From positions 1 to 64,000 of the forward strand of contig NZ_PYGE01000016.1 of NCBI RefSeq assembly GCF_003014555.1: a stretch of DNA of 64,000 nt, in the 5' to 3' direction. The DNA comes from Haloactinopolyspora alba. Lineage in GTDB: Bacteria; Actinomycetota; Actinomycetes; Jiangellales; Jiangellaceae. The notes beneath the pieces were generated by a model, which saw only the letters and a program-made list of their open reading frames with translations, did not search any database and was not told the origin of the DNA. Positions 37,712 to 45,793 of the stretch are shown here, piece by piece. How positions within the stretch are numbered: the first letter of the stretch is position 1; each line of letters opens with the position of its first letter. Made by a program: the position numbers and the translations under genes.

Positions 37712-37733
37712 ATAGGTCTATTGTCTAGACCTT
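37712..37733. promoter_or_regulatory. HutC-type GntR operator candidate before the M20 gene
   Basis: GGTCTATTGTCTAGACC at 37715-37731 is an inverted repeat with 6-bp arms (GGTCTA/TAGACC) and contains TGTCTAGAC, close to the HutC-subfamily consensus. It lies about 50-65 bp upstream of the M20 start codon. The GntR regulator of the same operon has the HutC-type domain, so autoregulation is likely. Confidence 0.55.
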
Positions 37734-37778
37734 GGCTGGTTGAGGTCATTCGTCCCAACACCACACGGAGTTTCGATC

Positions 37779-38960
37779 TTGGACGTCTTGGACTTCACTC
37801 GTACCCTGGTCGCCATCGATTCGCAGAACCCCGGGGTGGGAGAACGGGAGATCGTCGCGCACCTTCGTGAGGTCTGTGCGACGTTCGGATTGCCGGCGCG
37901 TGTCGTCGAACCGGTCGCGGGTCGTCCGAACCTCGTCGTCACCGTCGACCGCGGTCCGGGCCGGCACCTCGCCTTGTCGGGACATGTCGACACCAAGCCG
38001 GTCGGGGACGCCCGCGACCAGTGGCACACGGACCCGTTCGAGCTCACCGTCGTCGACGGCGACGCCTACGGGCTCGGTTCCTCGGACATGAAGGGCGCGG
38101 TGGCCGCGATGCTGCTGGCGATGCGCCGCTTCGCGGAGGACGGTCCCTCCGGCAGCCTCTCCCTGGTGCTGACCGCCGACGAGGAGCAGGGCTCCGCTGC
38201 CGGGGCACAGGCACTCGCCGCCGGGACGAGCATGCCGCAGATCGACGCCATGGTGATCTGCGAGCCGAGCGGGATCACCGAGCCCTGGGAGGCCATGCAT
38301 CTGGTGTCCCGCGGCATCTGCTGTTTCGAGATCGACATCCGGACCGCGCAGGGCCACAGCGGCCTGTCACCCGCATTGGGCCGCAACGCCGTCCTGGTCG
38401 CCGCCGACGTGCTGCGCGCATTCGAGTCCTTCCAGCCCACGGTTTCCGAGCCCGGGCGCGTGCCGTGCGACGTCACCGTGAACTCGGGGATGCTGGCCGA
38501 GGGCGGGGTCGCGTTCGGCACCTGGCCGGGGCTGTGCACCGTTGGCGTAGAGCTGCGGCTCGTCCCAGGCATGGACCGCGACGTCGTCCGTGCCGAGATC
38601 CAGAGCCTGGCGGAGGAGGCGGCGAAAGGCGCTGCCGGAGTGGACGTGCGCTACCGGCCGGGATCGCTCGGCTGGATGCCGGCGGTCGAGCTCGACCCTG
38701 GCCACGACGTCGTCGCCGCGAGTCAACGTGCGGCCCGCCGGGTACTCGGAGGTGCGCTCGCCGTACGCGGATACCCCGGTGGCACCGACGCCTCCTACTT
38801 CATGCGCGATGCCGGCATCCCCACGGTGACCAGCCTGGGGCCCGGCTGGCTGAGCGTGGCGCACGGACCCAACGAACGTGTCGGCGTCGGGCAGTTGTCC
38901 CAGGCTGTCGACCTCTACGAAGCGCTCACCGGAGAGTACCTGCGAAGCGGGGTGTCTTGA
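37779..38960 (+). CDS. M20-family metallopeptidase/deacylase (ArgE/DapE type)
   Basis: A 393-aa zinc hydrolase of the M20 family, which removes acyl groups from amino acids or cleaves small peptides. Metal and catalytic motifs are LSGHVDTKPVGD near residue 68 (His, Asp), YGLGSSDMKGAVAAML near residue 99 (bridging Asp), LTADEEQGS near residue 134 (catalytic and metal Glu) and the late AHGPNERV near residue 365 (His). A dimerisation lid lies at about 180-300. Start is TTG 37779 with CACGGAG 8 nt upstream. It overlaps the GntR gene by 4 nt. It may deacylate the compound imported by the TRAP system. Confidence 0.88.
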   Translation: MDVLDFTRTLVAIDSQNPGVGEREIVAHLREVCATFGLPARVVEPVAGRPNLVVTVDRGPGRHLALSGHVDTKPVGDARDQWHTDPFELTVVDGDAYGLGSSDMKGAVAAMLLAMRRFAEDGPSGSLSLVLTADEEQGSAAGAQALAAGTSMPQIDAMVICEPSGITEPWEAMHLVSRGICCFEIDIRTAQGHSGLSPALGRNAVLVAADVLRAFESFQPTVSEPGRVPCDVTVNSGMLAEGGVAFGTWPGLCTVGVELRLVPGMDRDVVRAEIQSLAEEAAKGAAGVDVRYRPGSLGWMPAVELDPGHDVVAASQRAARRVLGGALAVRGYPGGTDASYFMRDAGIPTVTSLGPGWLSVAHGPNERVGVGQLSQAVDLYEALTGEYLRSGVS

Positions 38961-39736
38961 CCATCCAATACCCGACCGATGGACGCGACGACGGTTCGGT
39001 CAGTGCTCCGGAGGCCGGCGGCGCGGATCACCAGCCGATGCCGAAGTACCTGGTGATCGCGGCCGAACTCGCCGACCGGAGCCAGACGCTGCCCACGGGG
39101 AGCCAGCTGCCCACGGAGAAGGCACTGGCCGCGGAGTTCGGCGTGAGCCGGATGACCGTGCGCCATGCACTGGAGCGGCTGGAGGAGCAGATGGTGGTCA
39201 CGCGGCTACGGGGCCGGGGCACGTTCGTGCAGCATCCGGTGGTCGCCAAGGGCCAGTCCCTGACCTCGTTCACCGAGGACCTGCGTTCGCGGGGGATGGT
39301 CCCGTCGACGCGGCTGGTGGCCCTGGAAGAGACCACGCAGGTCGACGACATCGTTCGCGAGTTCGGCATGGAACCCGAATCCCGGATCGTCCGGGCACAG
39401 CGGCTCCGCTTCGGCGGGGACGAGCCGATCTGCCACGAAACCGTGCACATGCCGGTGGCCCTGGCCTCGCGGCTCAAGGCACAGGACTACGAGTCCTCGT
39501 TGCACGCCGGACTGCGCGACGTGGGGGCCGCGCCGGCATCGGCCGTGCGGCGAACCTCGGCCATGTCCGCGCCGCCACACGTCGCCGAGCTACTGCGCAT
39601 CCCGGTCGACTCACCAGTGTTGCGGATCGCGCAACTCTTCCGGGACGAACACGCGACGCCCCTGTACGTGGCCGAGTCGTGCTACCGGGCCGACCGGTAC
39701 GAAATCGTCACGCATGTCCGCCGGATCGAGTCGTGA
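38957..39736 (+). CDS. GntR-family regulator, HutC subfamily with UTRA domain
   Basis: A 259-aa regulator. After a 25-residue disordered start, the winged helix-turn-helix reads LPTEKALAAEFGVSRMTVRHAL (about residues 50-71) with the wing RLRGRGTFVQ near 85. Residues about 105-250 form the UTRA effector domain. Start is TTG 38957 in a TTGA overlap with the M20 gene. HutC-like sites lie before both the M20 and TRAP genes, so it probably controls both directions. The effector is not evident. Confidence 0.9.
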   Translation: MTIQYPTDGRDDGSVSAPEAGGADHQPMPKYLVIAAELADRSQTLPTGSQLPTEKALAAEFGVSRMTVRHALERLEEQMVVTRLRGRGTFVQHPVVAKGQSLTSFTEDLRSRGMVPSTRLVALEETTQVDDIVREFGMEPESRIVRAQRLRFGGDEPICHETVHMPVALASRLKAQDYESSLHAGLRDVGAAPASAVRRTSAMSAPPHVAELLRIPVDSPVLRIAQLFRDEHATPLYVAESCYRADRYEIVTHVRRIES

Positions 39737-39788
39737 CCGTCGGCTTCCCCGGCACACCAATCGAGAAACCAGAAAGGACGTCGAATCC

Positions 39789-40166
39789 ATGACGAAGAAC
39801 GCCCTCGTCATCCCGAACCTGCCTGCTCCGGCCGGCCCTTACAGCCAGATCGTCGAGGCCGGCGGGTTCGTCTACACGGCAGGGTTCGGACCGCAGGATC
39901 CACAGTCCGGCGCGGTGCCGGAGGGCGTCGCGGCCCAGACCGAGCAGGTCATCACCAACCTGCAGACCGCCCTGGAGGCGGTGGGGCTGTCGCTCGACGC
40001 CGTGGTGAAGACGACCGTGCACCTCGAGCACCTCGACCGGGACGTCGCCGAGTACAACCGCGTGTACGCGCAGCGCTTCGCCGAGCCCTACCCGGTGCGC
40101 ACCACCGTCGGCAGCACGCTGGCCAACATCCTGGTCGAGATCGACGCCGTCGCCGTCAAGCCATGA
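39789..40166 (+). CDS. RidA-family enamine/imine deaminase
   Basis: A 125-aa RidA (YjgF/YER057c/UK114) protein. It shows GPYSQIVEAGGFVYTAGFGP near residue 16 and the arginine of YPVRTTVGS near residue 105, the residue that binds the carboxylate of imine substrates in active RidA. Family members hydrolyse reactive enamines and imines, such as 2-aminoacrylate, released by PLP dehydratases. It overlaps the D-serine-dehydratase-like gene by 4 nt, fitting a role in clearing that enzyme's product. Start is ATG 39789 with GAAAGGAC 9 nt before it. Confidence 0.9.
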   Translation: MTKNALVIPNLPAPAGPYSQIVEAGGFVYTAGFGPQDPQSGAVPEGVAAQTEQVITNLQTALEAVGLSLDAVVKTTVHLEHLDRDVAEYNRVYAQRFAEPYPVRTTVGSTLANILVEIDAVAVKP

Positions 40167-41410
40167 CCGGGCCGGGTGACGACCGCTGGGGTCCGGTACC
40201 GGAGCTCTCCGGGCACCGCCCGCCGCCGGGCACGCCGCTGCTCGGCGGCGAGTTCCACTCGCCCGTCATGGCGCTGCGCGAGAACGCGGTCCTGCACAAC
40301 GTGTCGACCATGGCGCAGTACTGCCGCGACCGCGGGGTGGAGCTGGCGCCGCACGGCAAGACCACGATGTCGCCGGAACTGTTCCGGCTCCAGATCGAGG
40401 CCGGCGCCTGGGGCATCACCGCGGCGACCGGAGCGCACGTGCGCACCTACCGGCGGTTCGGGGTGTCCCGGATCTTCCTGGCGAACGAGCTGGTCGATCC
40501 GGTCGCGATCCGCTTCGTCGCCAGTGAGCTGGCCACCGACCCCGAGTTCGAGCTGATCTGCTACGTCGACTCGGCCGACGGAGTGGACATCCTGGAGACC
40601 GAACTGGCTGCCCGCGGCGGGGACTCGGTACGTCTCGACGTCGTCGTCGAGCTGGGAGTCCCGGGCGGCCGGACGGGCTGCCGAAGCGGCGACGAGGCGC
40701 TGGCCGTCGCCCGTCGTGTCGCCGAGGCTGCCCACCTGCGGTTGCGGGGCGTGTCCGGGTACGAGGGCGCCGTCGGAGGAGACCGGTCCGAGCAGAACGT
40801 GGCCGCGGTGACGGCCTACTGCGCCGAGATCCGCGGCACCGCCGAGCGGATGGCGGCCGAAGGGCTGCTGAGCTCCGAGCGTCCGGCAGTGGTCAGCGCC
40901 GGCGGCAGCTTGCTGTACGACCTCGTGGCCGATTCGCTCGCCGGCACGCAGCTGGCGGGACGGCCCGCGCAGGTGCTGCTGCGCAGCGGCGCCTACGTCA
41001 CTCACGACCACGGCATGTACCAGCGGACCTCGCCGTTCGAGCAGCCGGGTTCGGCCTATCGGTTCGAACCCGCCCTGCAGCTGTGGGGGCGGGTGCTGTC
41101 CCGGCCGGAACCCGAACTCGCCGTGGCCGACTTCGGCCGCCGCGACGCCCCGTTCGACCAGGGCTATCCGATTCCGTTGGAGACCCGGGCCGCGGACGGG
41201 ACGGGCGGCGAACCGGCCACCGACCTGACCGTGACGCAACTGAACGACCAGCACGCCTTCGTGCGCGTCCCCGCCGATCGCCGGCTCGCGCCGGGCAGCT
41301 GGCTGGGCTGCGGAATCTCGCACCCGTGCACCGCCTTCGACAAGTGGCGCGCGATGCCCGTCGTCGACGACGAGGGGACCGTCGTCGGGGGGATCGAGAC
41401 CCACTTTTAG
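40163..41410 (+). CDS. D-serine dehydratase-like / D-threonine aldolase-like PLP enzyme
   Basis: A 415-aa fold-type III PLP enzyme. The N-terminal alanine-racemase-like barrel carries the PLP lysine at about residue 66 (LAPHGKTTMSP), and the C-terminal domain carries a metal site, His387 and Cys389 in GISHPCTAFDKW, as in eukaryotic-type D-serine dehydratase (DSD1). It may dehydrate D-serine or a related D-hydroxy amino acid, or act as an aldolase. ATG 40163 overlaps the RidA stop. The operon context (TRAP importer, M20 deacylase, aminotransferase) suggests breakdown of an N-acyl or peptide-linked D-amino acid. Confidence 0.85.
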   Translation: MTGPGDDRWGPVPELSGHRPPPGTPLLGGEFHSPVMALRENAVLHNVSTMAQYCRDRGVELAPHGKTTMSPELFRLQIEAGAWGITAATGAHVRTYRRFGVSRIFLANELVDPVAIRFVASELATDPEFELICYVDSADGVDILETELAARGGDSVRLDVVVELGVPGGRTGCRSGDEALAVARRVAEAAHLRLRGVSGYEGAVGGDRSEQNVAAVTAYCAEIRGTAERMAAEGLLSSERPAVVSAGGSLLYDLVADSLAGTQLAGRPAQVLLRSGAYVTHDHGMYQRTSPFEQPGSAYRFEPALQLWGRVLSRPEPELAVADFGRRDAPFDQGYPIPLETRAADGTGGEPATDLTVTQLNDQHAFVRVPADRRLAPGSWLGCGISHPCTAFDKWRAMPVVDDEGTVVGGIETHF

Positions 41411-41473
41411 AACCTGCATCTCCCGGATCCGGCTCCGTCGGCCATCGGGCCGCGGAGACCGGACCCGCCCGGC

Positions 41474-41511
41474 GTGCGACGGCCATCGTGCGACGGCCGT
41501 CGTGCGACGAG
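41474..41511. repeat. short 14-bp tandem repeat
   Basis: GTGCGACGGCCATC (41474-41487) is repeated as GTGCGACGGCCGTC (41488-41501) and a partial third unit (to 41511), in the 180-bp gap before the F420 oxidoreductase pseudogene. No function is apparent; it may be replication slippage. Confidence 0.6.
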
Positions 41512-41591
41512 CCGCGCCGGCGGTGCCGGGTTTGTGCGTGGCCCGCTCGGGTGCCGCCAGCGCAAACGCGCAGCGCCGGTTGGGAGATGCG

Positions 41592-42580
41592 ATGCAGGTG
41601 GGGTACAAGCTCCTGGCGGAGTCCTACGGGCCGAAGGAGCTGGTTCGACAGGCGGTGCGTGCCGAGGCCGCCGGGTTCGACTTCATCGAGATCAGTGACC
41701 ACTTCCACCCGTGGCTGGACGTACAGGGCCACTCGCCGTCCGCCTGGACGGTACTCGGCGGTATCGCGGCGAACACGCGAAGCATCGGGCTGGCGACCGG
41801 CGTGACCTGCCCGACGGTCCGATATCACCCGGCGGTCGTCGCGCAGTCCGGGGCGACCCTCGCGCTGATGTCCGACGGCAGGTTCAGCCTGGGTGTCGGG
41901 GCGGGTGAGCGCCTCAACGAGCATGTCGTCGGCAGGGGGTTCCCCGCCGCGGCCGAACGGCAGGCGATGCTGCGCGAGGCGTTGGAGATCATTCGGCTGT
42001 TGTGGTCCGGCGGATACGGTCCTACGACGGCCGGTACCTGCGGTTGGAGGACGCGAGGGTGTTCGACCTCCCGGCAACCGCGCCGCCGATCGTGGTCGCG
42101 GCCGGAGGGCGCAATGCCGCCAGGCTGGCCGCGGAACTCGGGGACGGACTGTTCGCGACCGAGGCGGATCCCGATCTCGTCGACGCCTACCGGACGGCCG
42201 GCGGGTCCGGCCCGACGTACGCGGAGGTTCCCGTCTCGTGGGCGCGCGACCACGACACCGCTGTGCAGGCGGCACTGCGGACGTCACGCTGGGCGGTGAC
42301 CGGGTGGCCGGTCATGAGCGAGCTGCCGAACCCGGCCAACTTCGAAGCCGCGACAGCCACGGTGCGTCCCGAGGACATCGCCGCGTCCTTCGCCTGTGGA
42401 CCGGACGCTTCGGCCGTCCTGGAGGCGACGCGACCGTACCTCGAGGCCGGGTTCGACCGGATCGCGTTCATGAACGCCGGTCCCGACCCGGACGGGTTCA
42501 TCGACGCGTTCCGTGACGAGCTCGGCGACCGCGTCCGCGCCGACGCTCCGGCTGCCGAGCGTGGACGTCCCACCGGATGA
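41592..42580 (+). pseudogene. frameshifted F420-dependent LLM-class oxidoreductase
   Basis: A luciferase-like TIM-barrel enzyme of the F420-dependent glucose-6-phosphate dehydrogenase-like group, in two frames. The first frame (41592 to about 42017) reads MQVGYKLLAESYGPKELV ... ISDHFHPW ... RFSLGVGAGERLNEHVVG ... REALEIIRLLWSGGY. The second (about 42014 to 42580) continues with RSYDGRYLRLEDARVFDLP and runs to a normal C-terminus. Restoring one missing base near 42013-42018 would give a continuous GGYRSYDGRYL and a typical length of about 330 aa. Either a real single-base deletion or a sequencing error. A GGGAG ribosome site precedes ATG 41592. Confidence 0.85.
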
Positions 42581-42671
42581 CCGCTGAAGGCCACGGTTCC
42601 CGTGACGGCCTGCGTCCCGGCTCGGACGGCCTGCTCGACCGGCACGCCGAGCTCTGGTGTCGCGGACGGGT

Positions 42672-43316
42672 TCACTCTCGCCCCAGTTCGGTGCAGACGC
42701 AGGCCTTGTTGCCGTCCGGGTCGGCCAGCACGACGAAGGCCGGGGCACGGCCGTCGTCGACGACGCGCCCGCCCGCGGTGACCGCTGCCGCGATCCGCTG
42801 GTCGGCCGCTTCCGGTGGGACCGTGACGTCGAGGTGGAAACGTTGCCGATCGGGTGCGGTCGAGTCGGTCGCCTGGAACCACAGCAGCGGGAGCTCTCTG
42901 GCCGGGTCGACGATCTCGCCGTTTTCTTCACCGCCGCTGAGAACGGCTAGCCAGAACGGGCGCACGGTTTCCGAAAACGGCGTGTCCAGGGCGATTTCCA
43001 GCACTTGTACCTGCTCTGGGCGCGGGTCCAGCCCCTGGTCGGATGCGAGCGCGCTGATCTGCTCGGCCAGCTGGACGTCCCGTTCGGTGACCCCGCCGAC
43101 GTCGGGACTGCGCAACACGAACTGAACGTGCCCCGCACGCAGATCGACGTCGGGATGGTGACCGGCTTCATCGGAGAGACGGCCCACTGCCGCGACGAAT
43201 GCGGCCCCCGCTCCGAACGAGTCCGTCTCGAACCGAGCCCGCAACGCCCCCAGCAACCACCGCCAATCCGCCAGATCGACCTGCCGGACGCCGAGACGAG
43301 CGGACTGCTGCACCAT
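42672..43316 (-). CDS. pterin-4a-carbinolamine dehydratase-like and glyoxalase-like fusion protein
   Basis: A 214-aa two-domain protein. Residues about 18-95 resemble the pterin-4a-carbinolamine dehydratase fold, with the DEAGHHPDVDLRAGHVQFVL stretch and GGVTERDVQLAEQI; the two His of the usual HHP active site are present. Residues about 110-212 are a glyoxalase/bleomycin-resistance-like (VOC) domain with RFHLDVTVPPEAAD and FVVLADPDGNKACV. Actinobacterial proteins with this layout are generally annotated only as VOC proteins. Start ATG 43316 is tentative; in-frame codons exist upstream. It lies 44 bp downstream of the small conserved gene on the same strand. Confidence 0.75.
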   Translation of the reverse strand: MVQQSARLGVRQVDLADWRWLLGALRARFETDSFGAGAAFVAAVGRLSDEAGHHPDVDLRAGHVQFVLRSPDVGGVTERDVQLAEQISALASDQGLDPRPEQVQVLEIALDTPFSETVRPFWLAVLSGGEENGEIVDPARELPLLWFQATDSTAPDRQRFHLDVTVPPEAADQRIAAAVTAGGRVVDDGRAPAFVVLADPDGNKACVCTELGRE

Positions 43317-43360
43317 GCCTGGACGATAGACCACGCCTCCGACACCCCCGGGGTGCCGGC

Positions 43361-43621
43361 TCATCCGCCGTCGCGCCGGCCGGCCCAGTGCCTGAGCGTG
43401 TGCGCCATGCGTAGCGGGAACATCCCGAGCCACGGAGCCCTCCGGCCCACGTCGTCGCGGTCCTCCCGGTCGAACGCTGCAGCGTACATCCGTGCTTCGT
43501 CGGGGGTGGCGTAGGTCTTCGATCCTCCGTGTCCGCACTCCCGCTCGCAGTTCCAGGACATCGTGGCTCCGTCGGCGTGGAACCGGTAGCGGTGGCCGAG
43601 CACGGCGCATCGTCGTTGCAT
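43361..43621 (-). CDS. small conserved actinobacterial protein of unknown function (86 aa)
   Basis: A compact protein reading MQRRCAVLGHRYRFHADGAT, then a CERECGHGGSKTYAT segment and AAAFDREDRDDVGRRAP, ending in a basic tail. I recognise the H-R-F, G-A-T, C-x3-C-G-x-GGSK and AFDRED-D-GRRAP pattern as common to a family of short proteins in many actinobacteria, without an assigned role. Two cysteines spaced CxxxC plus Cys5 might bind metal. Start ATG 43621. It is divergent from the MFS transporter gene. Confidence 0.72.
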   Translation of the reverse strand: MQRRCAVLGHRYRFHADGATMSWNCERECGHGGSKTYATPDEARMYAAAFDREDRDDVGRRAPWLGMFPLRMAHTLRHWAGRRDGG

Positions 43622-43701
43622 GTCCGGTGCGTTACCCGAATCACCGTCGCGATAACGAGCTCACGTTATTGATCCACGCGTTGGGGGTATGCGTCCGTCT
43701 C

Positions 43702-45783
43702 ATGGGAGCAGGAGTGCAGACGGGAACCATCCAGACCCAGGTTCCGGCGCGCATGGACCGGCTGCCGTGGTCGAGGTTCCACTGGCGAGTGCTCGTCGGG
43801 CTCGGCACGGTGTGGATTCTCGACGGGCTCGAGGTCACCATGGTCGGGTCGGTGGCCGCTCGGCTGACCGAGAACGGCAGCGGAGTCTCGATGAACGCCG
43901 CCGACATCGGCACGGCTGCGGCGTTCTACATCGCGGGTGCGTGCCTCGGTGCTCTGTTCTTCGGCCAGCTGACCGACCGCTTCGGCCGGAAGAGGCTGTT
44001 CATCCTGACGCTGGCGGTCTACGTGGGGGCCACGGTCGCAACCGCGTTCGCCTTCGCCCCCTGGTACTTCTTCCTTGCGCGGTTCGTCACCGGCGCCGGT
44101 ATCGGCGGCGAGTACGCCGCGATCAACTCCGCCATCGACGAACTCGTGCCGGCGCGCGTGCGCGGCCGCGTCGATCTGGTGATCAACGGAACGTACTGGG
44201 CAGGAGCTGCGGGCGGGGCGGCACTGGCGCTCGTGTTCCTCGACACCGACCTCTTCGCCATCGACGTCGGCTGGCGGCTCGCGTTCGGCGCCGGCGCCGT
44301 GTTGGGGTTCGTGATCCTCCTGGTGCGCCGGAACGTTCCGGAAAGCCCGCGGTGGCTGTTCATCCACGGCCGCGAGGACGAGGCCGAGCAGATCGTGCGG
44401 GGCATCGAGGACGACGTCCGCGCCGAGACCGGCCAGTCGCTGGACGAGCCGGAGAGCACCATCACGGTCCGGCAGCGCACCAAGATCCCGTTCCGCACGA
44501 TCGCCCGGACGGCGTTCAAGGTCTACCCGCGCCGGTCAGTGCTCGGTGTCTCGTTGTTCGTGGGACAGGCGTTCATCTACAACGGCATCACGTTCAGCCT
44601 GGGGACGCTGTTCACCACCTACTACGGAGTGGCCTCCGGCTTCGTCCCGGTCTTCGTGATCATCTACGCCGTCGGGAACTTCCTCGGTCCGGTGACGCTG
44701 GGCCGGCTGTTCGACACCGTCGGCCGTAAACCGATGATCGCCTCGACGTATCTCGGCTCCGCGGCCATGACCGTCCCGCTGGCTTGGGTCTTCTTCACGG
44801 CCACTGGAGGCGAGTGGCTCCTGCTCGTGTTCGTGGTGGTGACGTTCTTCCTGGCCTCCGCCGGTGCGAGTGCCGCCTACCTGACCGTGAGCGAGGTCTT
44901 CCCGATGGAGACCCGCGCGCTGGCCATCGCGTTCTTCTACGCCGTTGGCACGGGACTCGGGGGTATCGCGGGCCCGCTGCTGTTCGGCCGGATGATCGAG
45001 TCCGGCGACCGCGGACTGGTCGTGATGAGTTTCGGCGTCGGCGCGGCGGTGATGGCACTCGGGGGGATCGCCGAGCTCGTCCTGGGCGTACGAGCCGAAC
45101 GGGCGTCCCTGGAGAACATCGCCACACCGCTCACCGCGCAGGAGGCGCAGCAGACCGACACCGAATCAGCGGGCGCCGGGGGCACGTCGTCGTCCGCCGC
45201 ACGTGACGGCCGCGACGGGCGCGGAGGCCGTGGCGGAAGCGACGGTGGCGGCGACGTGGGTGAAGGCGGCGACGTGGGTGAAGGCGCCGACATCGAGGCG
45301 GACGAAGCCGCCAGGCTGCGGGAACGAGCCGCGGCCATGGAGGAGTGGGCCGCAGCCGACCGGACCCTCGCCGAGGCCCGACCCGAGGCCGCTGAACAGG
45401 CCGAACGAGAGGCCGAAGAGCACGAACAGCGCGCCCGCGAGCACGAGCGGCGTGAGGAACGCATCCGTGCCCGCACGGCTCGCGGTCTGGAACACGAGCG
45501 CTCCGGTCGCCGCAGATGGCGCCCGGGGCCGGCTCGGACCGGCACCTGGGGCCTGGGCTCCGACGAGTCGACGTCGCGGGCCGAGGCGGAGGCGCTGGAT
45601 CGTGAGATCGAGATCCTGGTCCGTGCGGTCAACGAGAACGGCCCCACCGACCGTGGTGAGCTGTCCCGCCTCGTCGCGGCGAATTACTGGGGCCCGGGAA
45701 GGTTCGGTTCGGCGTTGCGTGCGGCCGTGGACGAGGAACGGATCCGCCGGTTGCCACGTCGGCGCTACGGCCCGCTGCCCTGA
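43702..45783 (+). CDS. MFS transporter (sugar-porter type) with a long charged tail and winged-helix-like end
   Basis: A 693-aa protein. Residues about 25-465 are a 12-helix major facilitator with the sugar/metabolite-porter motifs DRFGRKRLFI near residue 93, ESPRWLF near 214 and DTVGRKPMI near 340. The remaining about 220 residues are unusual: a Gly/Asp-rich linker containing two copies of GDVGEG, an Ala/Glu/Arg-rich coiled coil (about 535-600), and a C-terminal module reading NENGPTDRGELSRLVAANYW that looks like a winged helix. Two starts are possible, ATG 43702 and GTG 43714. The tail should be cytoplasmic. Substrate unknown; no metabolic neighbour indicates it. Confidence 0.82.
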   Translation: MGAGVQTGTIQTQVPARMDRLPWSRFHWRVLVGLGTVWILDGLEVTMVGSVAARLTENGSGVSMNAADIGTAAAFYIAGACLGALFFGQLTDRFGRKRLFILTLAVYVGATVATAFAFAPWYFFLARFVTGAGIGGEYAAINSAIDELVPARVRGRVDLVINGTYWAGAAGGAALALVFLDTDLFAIDVGWRLAFGAGAVLGFVILLVRRNVPESPRWLFIHGREDEAEQIVRGIEDDVRAETGQSLDEPESTITVRQRTKIPFRTIARTAFKVYPRRSVLGVSLFVGQAFIYNGITFSLGTLFTTYYGVASGFVPVFVIIYAVGNFLGPVTLGRLFDTVGRKPMIASTYLGSAAMTVPLAWVFFTATGGEWLLLVFVVVTFFLASAGASAAYLTVSEVFPMETRALAIAFFYAVGTGLGGIAGPLLFGRMIESGDRGLVVMSFGVGAAVMALGGIAELVLGVRAERASLENIATPLTAQEAQQTDTESAGAGGTSSSAARDGRDGRGGRGGSDGGGDVGEGGDVGEGADIEADEAARLRERAAAMEEWAAADRTLAEARPEAAEQAEREAEEHEQRAREHERREERIRARTARGLEHERSGRRRWRPGPARTGTWGLGSDESTSRAEAEALDREIEILVRAVNENGPTDRGELSRLVAANYWGPGRFGSALRAAVDEERIRRLPRRRYGPLP

Positions 45784-45793
45784 TCATCAACGG

